The position numbers and the translations under genes were made by a program. Shown here piece by piece: positions 10,961 through 21,620 of a DNA stretch of 64,000 nucleotides. The stretch's first letter is position 1; each line of letters opens with the position of its first letter. The stretch comes from Acanthosoma haemorrhoidale. Lineage: Eukaryota; Arthropoda; Insecta; Hemiptera; Acanthosomatidae. The notes beneath the pieces are model-generated. The model ran no database searches, was not told where the DNA came from, and saw only the letters and a program-made list of their open reading frames with translations. The DNA is taken from NCBI GenBank assembly GCA_930367205.1, contig OV884013.1:115959475-116023474 (forward strand). The letters run 5' to 3'.

Positions 10961-11401
10961 AATTATCTCGAAGTGTAATAACGAGATGTAGGTTTTAGTA
11001 TACCGTCCATTATTATTTCCTGACCCAAAAACTATCCAGCCAAGTCCAGGGTATTGTGTAACATACCCTTCAGAACAGTTAAAAGATTGTGTCGTACCTG
11101 TTTGAAAGTAGAACCTCTACCTCGAAGCTGAGCAATTGATTATTTAAAGATGTTGTGCCTGATTGTTTGGTTCATCGAAATTATTGTTTTTTTTAGGTAA
11201 GATTTACGTAATAAACATTAGCACTTCACACTGCGCTGTTCATAGCGACAAGATTGCAAAGAAAATTATATCTTGCTCTCCTCGACTATCGAGCTCACGC
11301 CGATAACACACTAAACGGGACATTATCGTGCCCTAGTTCTATAGCGTGGACCTGCCTCTCCTCGGTAGACTTCCCTCTATCGATAAGATATTAAGTTGAC
11401 A

Positions 11402-11470
11402 GTTGATACAGCTGGTAGCCGAGAGGTTCCACACGGGCTGGCAGCAGCGTGGGCGACCAACTGTATCAAC
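11402..11470. repeat. Hairpin, 15-bp stem with ~39-nt loop
   Basis: gttgatacagctggt (11402-11416) pairs with accaactgtatcaac (11456-11470) with one mismatch. The surroundings are locally GC-rich (cgagaggttccacacgggct). The loop is too long for an animal microRNA precursor. Role unknown. Confidence 0.4.
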
Positions 11471-11552
11471 AGATTAGCCACAAACAACGGGGACTGGGTC
11501 ACAGCCCCGCTGAACCAAGATAGGCCCTAAGGAGATCATTCGAAACATTAAC

Positions 11553-12538
11553 AGTATATATAAATAACAGTTTTAATGAACTATTTCAATTATACTTCAC
11601 TAAGCTACACTAACTAGTACTGTATTAACTAAGTCTTCAATGTAAAATTCAAATTATCTTTTTCTCAAGCTTCAGTGACTCATAAAGTTAATAAGAAAAC
11701 ACAAAGGTTTTATGATTATGGTTTTTACCGAACACATAACAGCAGTCAGGATAGTTTCTTAATTGATTTTAATACCGTAGAACTTGTAAGTATCCCACAT
11801 CATTTAAAAAATCCTTATCAGAGTTAATACGCCTAACGCCTTTTTTACGCTTTTTTTTTTTTTTTCATATCCCTTTGTCATTACTAATTATGGAAATCAG
11901 TATAGATTCTACACAAATGAATATATATTTTCAATAGGTCGGTAGGTAATAGGATTTGCGATTGATAAAAGTATAATAAACATTATACATTCATTCTCTA
12001 TACATGTTTAAAAGTGATGGGGCTCACCTTATGAATCATAGACTTAAAACTAACGTGCATCTAACAACACACTCTTAACCTAATTTCCCCCCGACAGTCT
12101 GTTGCCATCGATAAGGGAAAGGTGGTGGGGCCATAGTGTTGGTTAGGTGCTGCAACGAGTCAAACTTAATGTGTCTCCGACGGATGAACTCATCCACCGA
12201 CGGCACACCAAGCAACGGGTGCTGATCGGCGTTAGGCGTATTTCTACGGCAATAAAATCGATAAAGAAACTATCCTGACTGTTGTTGTGTGCCCGGTAAA
12301 AACCATAAACCTTTGTGTTTTTTCTTATGAACTTTGTGAGTCATTTTGGCTGAAGCCGCTTGAGAAAAAGATTTTACATTCAAGACTCAGTTGATGTTGT
12401 GAAGACACGAAAAATACAAATAACTTCATAAAACATGATTAATGATTTTCTTATCATTATTAATTGTGATATGTAGTTAGTGTGCCTTAGTCAAATATAT
12501 TTGACATAGGTCATTAAAACTGTTATTTATATATACTA
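11553..12538. repeat. Large fold-back: 228- and 295-bp inverted arms around a LINE-2-type fragment
   Basis: Left arm 11553-11780 and right arm 12244-12538 are inverted copies: outer gtatatataaataacagttt; inner cagtcaggatagtttctt and gatttta..ccgtag. The right arm has ~60 bp extra. A further short inverted pair, cctgtttgaaagtagaacc (~11100-11118) and its complement (~12733-12750), lies outside. The spacer is mainly the LINE-2b fragment. Confidence 0.7.
12013..12240 (-). mobile_element. LINE-2b 3' fragment
   Basis: On the minus strand it reads gatgagttcatccgtcgg, ORF-end remnants, catcgatggcaacagac, then aaggtgagccccatcac. It is close to 31098-31291 and 54013-54188 and more distant from LINE-2. 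Confidence 0.6.
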
Positions 12539-12752
12539 CATACATGGAATCATTTTAATGTAATTTTTAGAGAAAATGACGGATTTTCAGGCTAGTTTAC
12601 GAGAAAAAAAAATCATACACGTAGTTACGTCAGTTGATTATCGTTCTAATATATTTTTTGTAGAGTAAACATTATTTGTTATAGAAGCGCTTTGGAACAG
12701 AATCTTGTTGTCGATTCCTAGGGATAGGCTCTACTTTCAAACAGGTACCTGT

Positions 12753-13772
12753 CTATATAGGTATTCCTCCCCAAAAACAAATCCTACAAAATCGGTCCTA
12801 GAACAGTTTCTGAAATCTAAACAGTTCTTAAGCTATATTCAACAAGGCCTAGAGTAAATGTTTTCGTCAAAAGACAGTAAACCGTAAAAAATATTATACT
12901 AGAATGTAGTTGGTTCCACTCCAGTTATTTCACTCAGTTCTTTACTCTTGCTTGAAGACGCAATGGTCACCCGGATTTTAAAAGAGGTGCAAGGGGGAAA
13001 AAAAATAACGTTTTCAAGTCCTTTTACGCCTCGATACAGCTCAGTTATTTACATTACGTTTTCTTGCGAAATTACTTGAATAAAATTTGTACCCGCTAAA
13101 GACGCTCGAGAAATTCATTGGTGGTGGTTTGAAAAAAAAAAAAAAAAACGAACTGGGAAGATACGCCCATTGATTGCAAGGTATGAGGGCAACGATTAAC
13201 GGCTATTGATGAGGTTCTGCGTCAAGCACTCGCGTACTCGCCAGTGAGCGTGGAGGCACAGACCATTAGAAGCCACAGCGACCTTGACTAAGTGTCTGCC
13301 TGATGGGTGACCTAGTGACTACTAAGAAAGTACTTAAAATTGCTACAGCGTTGCTAACCATAAACGAGAGTTATGTTCCAACAAGTTAACTCCGTCTCGG
13401 ATTAAAGTAAAGACGATCTGCTTGGGGCAGTATTCTCCTGCCACGCCCACAAGCTAAGTCCACTTCTTGCTCCGTCAGATTATCCCCGGGATCTTTGCCT
13501 ACGTTCAAGGCTAACTTTATCGACAGCCGTTTCAAGTGGCAGTCGTACCAGCCGGAAGTTGGCTGATGACAATATTTTATTTTGTACTAGAGACTTTGTT
13601 TATACCACCATTAATACCGGGTTGTAATAAGGCTTTGGTTGGCCAATATAAAAAAAAAAGCTTCGCTACTGACCCTTGTATCGATCGACTAATTATTTAA
13701 TGATAATAATATATATTGTTTATAAATAACTTCTTTATTATGATAAAATTAAACATAAAAATTACATTTTAA
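12753..13772. other. No gene recognised
   Basis: Contains an A run (~13132-13148) and a moderately GC-rich part (13180-13570) with short, stop-broken frames. No splice-framed exon is evident. Confidence 0.4.
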
Positions 13773-14465
13773 CTGTCTACAGTAGATGAGTTAATTCGCC
13801 TTGGGCATATGAAATTCTTTGATCCGTTGCAGTATCTCATCATCCCCGTGTTTAAGACGATTTCCCCATCGATGGCAGCAGGCGATGCGAGAGGAATAAG
13901 TTAGATTGTAAGTTTAGTTTTTTAGTTATGTAGTCCGAAGGTGAGCTCCATAACCTAGTTCCCGTTTACTTTGTATAATAAGAAGCCATCTGCAGCTCAA
14001 GTTATATTACACCGTATGGATTTAATTATTATTATTATTAAAATAACTCTATTGTCATAAAATTACAATCTGCCTTATTAGGTAATAAGTAATTGTGATA
14101 AATGATCACATTCATACCATATTTACAATTTTTCATTCACTCGCTCATTCATACAGTATTTACAAACAGCCGAGAGACCTCCCAAGTCCACATGGTTGTC
14201 ACCTCCCTTGGGTGCGAAAGAGGAAGCGGAGTCTTGAGAATCAATGGAAGTGACAGCGCGAGAGCCACAGACGCTCAGGACATGATTGGAGAAACTGGCC
14301 ATTGACAGGACTCCCACTGTTACGCTTTTATAGCAGGCCGCATTGCCGTTTCAGTCTCCGAGGAGGTTTATAGGGATGAGTGGTGCAGTGTAACGACTGC
14401 GCTAGGGGATTAGGGTGGTTGGATAGATGACTATGGAATTGTATGAACTTGGAAGGGATGAGTTC
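13773..14465. repeat. Composite repeat unit 1: LINE-2 tail (+) joined to LINE-1 3' end (-)
   Basis: LINE-2-type tail 13773-13990 (ctgtctacagtagatgag, then gaaggtgagctccataac), unique linker (gaagccatctgcagctcaa), (ATT)n tail and reversed LINE-1 3' end 14022-14465 that stops at gatgagttc. The same join, linker and truncation point recur at 19958-20739, so the composite was copied as a unit. Confidence 0.75.
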
Positions 14466-14700
14466 GTGTTACCCAATGTACGTGGAAGAGGTCTGACTAG
14501 GGAGTGTTGTATTATAATTAACGATCTCACAACAGTAGATACTTGAAAACATTTTATTAATAAAGGCAGCTCACAATAATGGCATAGTTTACTTACAAGT
14601 ATGGAATTTAGAATTTAGGTGAGAGGTTGAAGAATGACCCCCCAGATCAGTGTTCTAGAGAGTTTGAATACACCTGCTTGAGTTCCATGTGGCTTGCTTG

Positions 14701-15145
14701 AGTCCTCCCAAGTCCACATGGTTGTCACCTCCCTCGGATGCGAAAGAGGAAGCGGTGTCTTGGGAAGTCCCCCACGCTCCTCCGTCAGCCGCGTCACCGG
14801 ATACGAGCCAGTGGAGGCTGACCAAGAGTGCGAGAGCCACAGACGCTGAGGACATGATTGGAACTGGCCATTTTCAGGACTCCCACTGTCACGCATTTAT
14901 AGCAGGTTAAGAGGCAACTGCCGTTTCAGTCTCCGAGGAGGATTATAGGGAGGGGAGTGGTGCAGTGCAATGACTGTGCTAGGTGATTAGGGTGGTTGGA
15001 TAGGTTACTACGGAATTTAATGAACTTGGAAGGGATGAGTTCAATAATGTAAGGTAAATTAAGATCATTAGGAATGGTTTTGTTTCTGCCGTAATAAGGG
15101 ACATATACTATTGTTCTCAGGACCTTTGATTGAAAGGATTGGATA
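14701..15145 (-). mobile_element. LINE-1 fragment (RT end and 3' UTR part)
   Basis: Reverse orientation. 3' UTR from the cacatggttgtcacctccct region, ORF2 end with conserved residues of the LPYIIELIPSKF segment, and a boundary at ggattggatattatc. The extreme 3' end is missing. The open frame continuing to 15303 is a chance fusion with flanking DNA. Confidence 0.85.
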
Positions 15146-15484
15146 TTATCTACAATAAGATGTATAAATGATACGGCAGGAAGTATCGGCGTGGAGGCCA
15201 AATAAGGAAGAGCGGTGTGGGTCGTCGGCCTACAGATCGATGACGGCCTGGAGATGTGAATGGAGAGGCGGTCGTCATAGGAACGGCCCTGGCCCACTGA
15301 CACCTGTCGGATACCGTGTCAGCTGTCTGTAGTATATGTCCCTCTAATTATATGTCTTATGTCTCTCTGCCTGTCAGTCTAATATATTATCTATATGTAT
15401 GCAGTTTTATCTACGTGCAATCTAATCTGTCTCCTTCGAAAGACTTAGTATCCACGATTTAATCGATATCAAATATTGAGGATA
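15146..15484. other. No feature recognised
   Basis: A GC-richer patch (15180-15320) followed by TC-rich, tgtctctctgcctgtc-like DNA. No frame or repeat partner found. Confidence 0.4.
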
Positions 15485-15486
15485 TA

Positions 15487-16161
15487 CAGTGAAATCCCGA
15501 TAATTCGTATTTCCGGCTAATTCGTACAAATATGCCGGTCCTCAGAGAAAATCCTGGTAAGTGGTATAAAAACAATGCATTTCAGTCCCCTCGGTAATTA
15601 ATATTATTTTTATGCTCGACGTCTTCCAGCTTATATGATGGGCGAATTGTTGAACGAACGGATACAATCAGTCAATGGAGATATGTAAAAAAAGGCAGAG
15701 AAAAATTTTACTTTTTATCGATAATTGTTCGGCTCACAATGCTATCCCATCTCTCAGCAATGTTAATGTTGTGTTTTTGCCCCCCAATACAACTTCTAAG
15801 TAACAACCTCAGGACCAGGGCATAATCAAAGCATTCAAAACGTTTTACCACAAGGAAGTAGTGTTGCAACTTCTTGACAGAACCGAGGATGGACTAGATC
15901 ATAAAATCACTTTATTTTCAGCTATGAACATAGCTGACAAGGCATGGCAAAACGTTAGCGAGAGCACAATAAGAAACTGTTTTCGTGCCTGTGGATTTAC
16001 CGAAGCAGAACGAACCTCGGTTTTCAGAGGATGCAGAACAAGATGTTGAATTTCTATGTTTGCATTAATAGGTTTTTTAATTTTTTCAATTTTGTATTGG
16101 TCCCGATAATTCGTACCAAACTGTCAGTCCCTTGACAATACGAACTATCGGGATTCTACTG
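15487..16161 (+). mobile_element. Tigger/pogo-type DNA transposon relic (675 bp)
   Basis: Inverted ends cagtgaaatcccgataattc and its near-complement cgaactatcgggattctactg, with TA on both sides (15485-15486, 16162-16163). Inside is the 3' half of a DDE_1 transposase: DNCSAHN, VFLPPNTTS, then QPQDQGIIKAFKTFY, the signatures of the pogo/jerky group. A TAA falls between VFLPPNTTSK and QPQDQG, and the N-terminal DNA-binding part is deleted. Confidence 0.88.
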
Positions 16162-16684
16162 TACACAGTCACAGAGATCTCAAGATATATCTTTATTTCT
16201 TTTAAGTTAAAATACAACAAACGTGAAACCGTATCGTTTTCGTAAGCATACTCAAGTCAAACCAATTTTTAGACTACATCGTATTTTTTAAAATGTACAA
16301 TGCGCAAGTGAAATAAATCACTTGACGCAACAATACCATGAGATGATCTGGGTATAAATAACAAAAACAAAAAAGAAAGAAATTTGGAACAATAATAGTT
16401 TGTTTTTTTCTTAACCAAAAACCAATTATTTTTAAAACTTTTGTAGGATGTACCCATACAGACAGATATGCACGTACTTGAAGTGAACTGTATATCCTCC
16501 AGGGATAGTTGAAAATATAATTTAGTCAAGTTGTATGTGATTGAGTGGAATGTCAAAGGACCGATGCAAGGGAACTCAACTCGATTGAGAGGAATAGATC
16601 ATTTTACTTAATTTTTTTCCTTGCACGTTGGCAGCCTTGAGTTACACTTGTTCTACTTTCGCTCGTCAATTCCTTTGTGCACGA
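16162..16684. other. Upstream region of the PKA-RII gene
   Basis: AT-rich, no repeat identified. It may carry promoter elements of the PKA-RII gene; nothing specific is seen before the AP-1-like pair at 16685. Confidence 0.4.
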
Positions 16685-16729
16685 ACGTGAGTCACAGAAG
16701 AAGAGACTAAACATATACATGACTCACGT
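16685..16729. promoter_or_regulatory. Inverted pair of AP-1/CRE-like sites upstream of the PKA-RII gene
   Basis: The 10-mer acgtgagtca (16685-16694) recurs as its exact reverse complement tgactcacgt (16720-16729), 25 bp apart and ~200-245 bp before the ATG. Each contains TGASTCA, the core bound by bZIP factors. An E-box, CACGTG, follows at 16798-16803. Function is inferred only; no TATA box stands out. Confidence 0.35.
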
Positions 16730-16929
16730 TATCTAAGGTCAATGCTCTCTACAAAATATGTGGTTCGTTTCGTCCGCGAAAAACGTTTATTTATTAACAC
16801 GTGTAATATCGATGCATTTATTAATAACTGTCATGCCATATGTGCACGGATGAATGTAAACAAATAGACAAATTTTATTTCATGGGTTTGTTCCTGTAGT
16901 CAAGGATTTTTTAGCAACACAAGACGAAA

Positions 16930-18057
16930 ATGGCAGCAAATGCAGAGGTTAACGTAAAAATATCTTCAGAGTTCCGTAACATTCTTCTCGAGTTGGTAGT
17001 AGCGTACTTGATTGAGCAACCTCCTGATTTCTTGGATTTCGCCATCGAGTTTCTCAAAAAGAAAAAAGATGAGAAGATCGGGAAAAGACCACCGGCGCAA
17101 CTGATCGATTCGGTCGATTCCGAAGGCTCCATGGAGAGTGTGTACACTGAAGTGCGAGAACGGAGGAGATCCGTCTTCGCTGAAAGGTACGATCCGGAAG
17201 AAGAGGCTGACTTCCAAGCACCAATCTACAAGAAGGACAAGAAGGAAAAGGCTAAGATGATGGAGGTCCTTAAGAACATTCTAATCTTCAGGTCGTTGGA
17301 GAGCTGGCAGAAGGAGGAGCTTCTGGACGTGATGATGAAGAGGGAGGTACATGCAGGAGAGGAGTTGATAAAACAGGGAGAAGAAGGGGACTTCTTCTAC
17401 ATTGTAGAGATTGGGATATACGAAGCGTGGCTCGACGGCAGAATACTGCTTAAGAAGTACGTCAACTCGGGTAGTTTCGGGGAGCTGGCTCTTATGTACA
17501 ACGTGCCACGGGCATGCTCGGTGAAGGCCATCTCGAACGGTATCGTCTGGACCCTGGACAGGCAGACCTTCCGCAAGATAGTGGTCACCAACGCCTTCAA
17601 GAGGCGCAAGATGTACGAGATGCTCATCGACGGAGTCCCTCTGCTCAATGCCCTCAACGAATACGAGAGGATGGCCCTGGCGGACGCTCTGGTCTCCCAG
17701 ACCTTCGAAAGCGGGCAGAAGATCATCGCTCAGGGAGACATCGCCGACGGGATTTACTTCGTCGAGAAGGGGGCTGTGAGGATAACGGTAAGGACGAGGG
17801 AAGGCTCAGAGGTGGAGATGAAGAAGCTGGGGGCGGGCGACTATTTCGGGGAGCTGGCCCTGCTCACCAGCAAGCCGAGGGCAGCTTCCGCCTGGGCCGA
17901 GGGTAACGTCCGGCTGGCATTCTTGGACGTGGAGGCTTTCGAGAGGCTCCTGGGCCCTTGCATGGACATCATGAAGAGGAATTTCGACGTCTACGAGCAA
18001 CAGCTCAACCGCCTCTTCGGCAAGTCTATCATCGAACCAAGCGACATCAGGAAATAA
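16930..18057 (+). CDS. cAMP-dependent protein kinase type II regulatory subunit, intronless
   Basis: A complete 375-codon frame with a good start context (A at -3, G at +4). The protein holds catalytic PKA subunits inactive until cAMP binds, and docks on A-kinase anchoring proteins. Residues ~9-45 form the RII dimerisation/docking helices (EQPPDFLDFAIEF). Residues 78-81 are RRRS, the inhibitor/autophosphorylation site; serine there marks type II rather than type I. Cyclic-nucleotide domain A (~112-230) has FGELALMYNVPRAC with cAMP-contacting E185 and R194. Domain B (~235-365) has FGELALLTSKPRAAS with E308 and R317. The C-terminal helix LGPCMDIMKRN is conserved. Length is normal for the family. 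The frame is clearly more GC-rich than its AT-rich surroundings and has no intron, whereas RII genes generally have several (family knowledge). That suggests an old retrocopy that stayed functional, but I see no poly(A) tail or target duplication. Confidence 0.96.
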   Translation: MAANAEVNVKISSEFRNILLELVVAYLIEQPPDFLDFAIEFLKKKKDEKIGKRPPAQLIDSVDSEGSMESVYTEVRERRRSVFAERYDPEEEADFQAPIYKKDKKEKAKMMEVLKNILIFRSLESWQKEELLDVMMKREVHAGEELIKQGEEGDFFYIVEIGIYEAWLDGRILLKKYVNSGSFGELALMYNVPRACSVKAISNGIVWTLDRQTFRKIVVTNAFKRRKMYEMLIDGVPLLNALNEYERMALADALVSQTFESGQKIIAQGDIADGIYFVEKGAVRITVRTREGSEVEMKKLGAGDYFGELALLTSKPRAASAWAEGNVRLAFLDVEAFERLLGPCMDIMKRNFDVYEQQLNRLFGKSIIEPSDIRK

Positions 18058-18149
18058 CTGTGGAAGATAGAGTTCTCCTGGATCACCTAAGGCTGAAGAA
18101 ACTGCAAAAGGGATATATGCAATGTAAACAGTTGATAGACTTAACATAT

Positions 18150-18155
18150 AATAAA
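18150..18155 (+). terminator. Polyadenylation signal AATAAA of the PKA-RII gene
   Basis: The first AATAAA downstream of the PKA-RII stop, 92 nt after it. It would give a short 3' UTR of roughly 110-120 nt. No genomic poly(A) tract follows, so there is no retrocopy tail to see. Confidence 0.5.
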
Positions 18156-18356
18156 GGAATAACTACTTTGAAAGTTTTTTTTAGTAGGTGATAATTTTCA
18201 AACTTAGGTAAGCATTTAGTAGTGTAGGTCTTCATGGGTATAAATCCTACTGGTGTATTTGTCCGATTAGAACAACACACTCTTTCTTCAGATATTTCTA
18301 TATTGATTATCCCATGCCATAATGTACATCACTTAAAACTGGAGGACGAGAGACAG

Positions 18357-18402
18357 GTAGAGGGAGAGAGAGAGAGGGAGAGAGAAATAGAGAGAGAAGA
18401 TA
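18357..18402 (+). repeat. (GA)n microsatellite, interrupted
   Basis: About 45 bp of gagaga with g and t interruptions, 300 bp after the PKA-RII stop. Confidence 0.9.
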
Positions 18403-19957
18403 TTCTTTTTCAAAACAAAAAAACCCACTAAATTCTAATGGTCCTTAATAATAAAATGAATGTCTTTATGTATATTCTACCTAGTTGAAACATTATCGCT
18501 TACAATTTTCAAAAAACTTTGCGTGCTTTCTTTTACTATGTTCTAAATAAAGTCAATGTCAGCGGTATCATGTAGTCATGGAGATGGTAGTAGGCCTAAG
18601 TGAATTTGTTATTATTCTTAGAAATGTGTTCTGTATTCTCTTCGTTTTAAGTTATTTACTTGTATAGGACAGACTCCAGGATGGCGATGCATAGGTTAAC
18701 AGAGGTCTTACGAGCATTTTAATTTATAAAATTATTCCTTTATATTTTATAGACAGGTCAGATACTTAGCAAAGGAATGGAAACAGCAATGGGATGGGGC
18801 CTTGCCTTTTGCACTAAATGTATGTAACTCGTAAAGCTTAATTAGGTCCAAGTAGTTATAGCCTGGGACCATTGAAGTTCAATGTTATCTTGAATAGAAG
18901 TTATTCACCGTCGGGTAAGATCTGATAAAGAAAAGAGAAGGAAAAGAGGAACAAAAGACTAACTCAAGTCCTCGAAATAGACTGCTTTATTCCTATCTGT
19001 TATCCGACATATATGGGATTATGGGACGTCCCACGATCGTATTAGTTTCCAACACAGAGCTGTCTCTGACTTAAACGTTTCTGTTTTCTTTTTTAAATAT
19101 TTATTTTTGCTTCGACTTTGGACGTTTCCAGTCATCATGACTTAGTGCCACCGTTGTCGTATCGTCGGCGAATATATACAAATGGATACCAGGTCAGTGG
19201 ATACAAAGTGGTCAATAGGGACATTGAATAAATGCGGTGAGTTTCACGTAGCATTCTAGCAGACATTCGGGCTTTACAAGGGTAGGGTCCTGACTTAGTC
19301 AATGTTATTCTGTTTATCAAATAGAGGACATCGTCTTAGCCAAGGAAACTGTAGGCTAATAAGATAACGCAATCAGTGACAGGAAGTGACAGGTAGTCGA
19401 AGGAGCACCTTTCCCGATAAAGAGGAACGTGAGGACCAATAGCCTGTCGCGATTAGTGGTTCCTTCCAGGCACAATGCGTGGGTGGCTTGTCTACAGGGC
19501 ACGGTTCACACATGTGTCTTTTGTCCATATATACGTGCACGCATACAGCTATTATTTCAGTCCTCCACAGTCACATTTACGGGAGGGCGACTCAATCAGA
19601 AAGAATTTTAATTATAGGAAATGTTCATACGCTTTTCCAATATTGTAACGAAACAGATAATTAAGAGTGAGGATAGTCAGTCGATTGTGAAAAAAGAATC
19701 CCGTTTCTTATAACCTAATAAAAAAAGTGCTACACGCCACTGCTTTCTTGAGCTTCAGTCTAGAGCGGACTTATAGCTCACACGTGTAGGTCGTAAAGAC
19801 TTATTACTACCCGCGTCATAAAACACCACCCAGGTGAGATCCTAAGAATCCTTTCGCAGAGGGACTCCAACAATTTCAAAACTGGATAGTCATGAAAGTG
19901 GTATGACAGACATCTTCTCAACAGCGGAGGAACAATGAACTCCATGAAGATTTTGAG
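18403..19957. other. No gene recognised
   Basis: 1.5 kb of low-complexity to average AT-rich DNA with only short frames in all six readings. Confidence 0.5.
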
Positions 19958-20739
19958 CTGTCTACAGTGGATGAGTTAATTCGCCATAGACATATGAAAT
20001 TCTTCGATTCGCTGCAGTATCTCATCATCCCCGTGTTTAACATGATTTCCCCATCGATGGTAGCAGGCGACGCGAGAGCGCTCCAGGATTAAGTTAGATT
20101 TTAGTTTTTGGTGCATTATGTAGTCGGAAGGTGAGCTCCAAAACCTAGTTCCCGTTTACTTTGTATAATATTTAACTATAATCAGAAACTGCTTAAAAAG
20201 ATTTGCAGTAAAAGAAGCCATCTGCAGCTCAATTTATATTACACCATATAGATTTAATTAATATTATTAATAAAACAACTTTATTATGAAAAAATTACAA
20301 TCTGCCTCATTGGGCAATAAGTAATGTGTGAATGAAATGATCTCATTCATACCAAATTTACAATCATTCACTCGCTCATTCATACAGTATTTACAAACAG
20401 CCGAGAGACCTCCCAAGGTTGTCACCTCCCTCGGATGCGAAAGAGGAAGCGGAGTCTTAGGAAGTCCCCCGCGCACCTCCGTCGGCCGCGTCACCGGATA
20501 CGATCCAGCGGAGGGTGACGAAGAGCGCGAGAGCCACATACGCTCAGACATGATTCCAGAAACTGGCCATTGCCAGGACTCCCACTGTTACACATTCATA
20601 GCAGGTCACGAGGCCAGTGCCGTTTTAGTCTCAGAGGAGGATTATAGGGATGAGTGGTGCAGTGCAATGATTGTGCTAGGGGATTAGGGTGGTTGGATAA
20701 GTTACTAGTGAATTTCATGAACTTGGAACGGATGAGTTC
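19958..20739. repeat. Composite repeat unit 2: LINE-2 tail (+) joined to LINE-1 3' end (-)
   Basis: Same order as unit 1: LINE-2-type tail 19958-20160, linker with gaagccatctgcagctcaa, and reversed LINE-1 end 20262-20739 cut at the same gatgagttc point. About 50 bp extra lies between the tail and linker (20167-20210). A plus-strand LINE-1 end abuts it at 20742. Confidence 0.75.
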
Positions 20740-20741
20740 CA

Positions 20742-20902
20742 GTGACAACCATGTGGATTTGGGAGGTCTCTGGGCTGCTTGTAAATACTGTATGAATGAG
20801 CGAGTGAATGAAAATTGTAAATATGGTATGAATGAGAACATTTATCACAATTACTCATTACCCGATAAGGCAGATTGTCATTTTATCACAATAAAGAAGT
20901 TT
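20742..20902 (+). mobile_element. LINE-1 3' UTR fragment, head-to-head with the preceding reversed copy
   Basis: gtgacaaccatgtggatttg through caataaagaagttt, the last ~160 bp of the family, ending in an A/T-rich tail. It begins 2 bp after the 5' cut of the reversed copy ending at 20739. Confidence 0.85.
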
Positions 20903-21350
20903 ATATTTAAAAAAAATAAAGAACTCAATGGTAACATTACTGGCCAGCTCGGCATGTTTGTCTGTGGCGAGACATTGCCAGTGCCACGGCTATGTACAAG
21001 GGTTTTCAGTCAATATGTATTCTAGGGGGTGGGAAAACGAGGGACGAACGCAAATACCGAACTGACGTGGTTTACCGAGTTCTGATTTCGGCCAATCGCG
21101 TGACAGGATTCCCAACAGACCGGTAAACCTTTTTCAGTACATTGCGGAACGGCTTGTGCTATCAAAATATTTGCAATGCTCAATAGACCTTTCGTTATTG
21201 CTAAACAGAAAAGTTAACAAATGAATGGTCGTAAATAAAATTGTACAATTGAAATCACGAATACATATTTAACAGAGCACTCACAGGCTGATTTGAATAG
21301 GTTCCCATTAAATAAGAAATTGTACGTTACAGTAGGCCCAACTATTGTTT

Positions 21351-21620
21351 ATAATTGAAGGGTTTGCTGCAAAAAGGAGGTAGCTCCATCCCATAGCTGT
21401 TGGGAGTTAGAAACACTTTCTTGTGTCAAAAAAAAACCTCTTTTATTTGGCACAAAAAGGATGCAGCTCCAATCGTAATATGTAAACACCATAATTGAAA
21501 GTAAGCAACAACAATATTTTTACATAACTTAAAATTTGAATTTTTTAAACGTTTTGTTTGGTTTCCCAACAAATGGAAAAATTGGAGCTACCTCCTTTTT
21601 GCAGCAAACCCTTCAATTAT
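21351..21620. mobile_element. MITE-B: 270 bp with 38-bp perfect terminal inverted repeats
   Basis: Positions 21351-21388 and 21583-21620 are exact reverse complements, beginning ataattgaagggtttgctgc. An internal imperfect copy of the repeat (cacaaaaaggatgcagctcc, ~21457) is also present. Candidate target duplication GTTT at 21347-21350 and 21621-21624. No coding capacity. Perfect arms imply recent insertion or gene conversion. Confidence 0.8.

Noticed and set aside
11402..11470. microRNA precursor
   Set aside because: A 15-bp stem with a ~39-nt loop is outside the usual shape, and no longer stem forms around it.
14926..15303. 125-codon minus-strand frame as a novel protein
   Set aside because: Its second half is the LINE-1 RT tail and its first half is unrelated flanking DNA; the fusion is accidental.
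17514..17906. Other frames inside the PKA-RII gene
   Set aside because: Overlapping shadow frames of a GC-rich coding sequence; no domain.
20262..20902. Twin-priming (5' inversion) LINE insertion
   Set aside because: Both halves carry the family's 3' terminus, so they are two separate 3' ends rather than one inverted copy.
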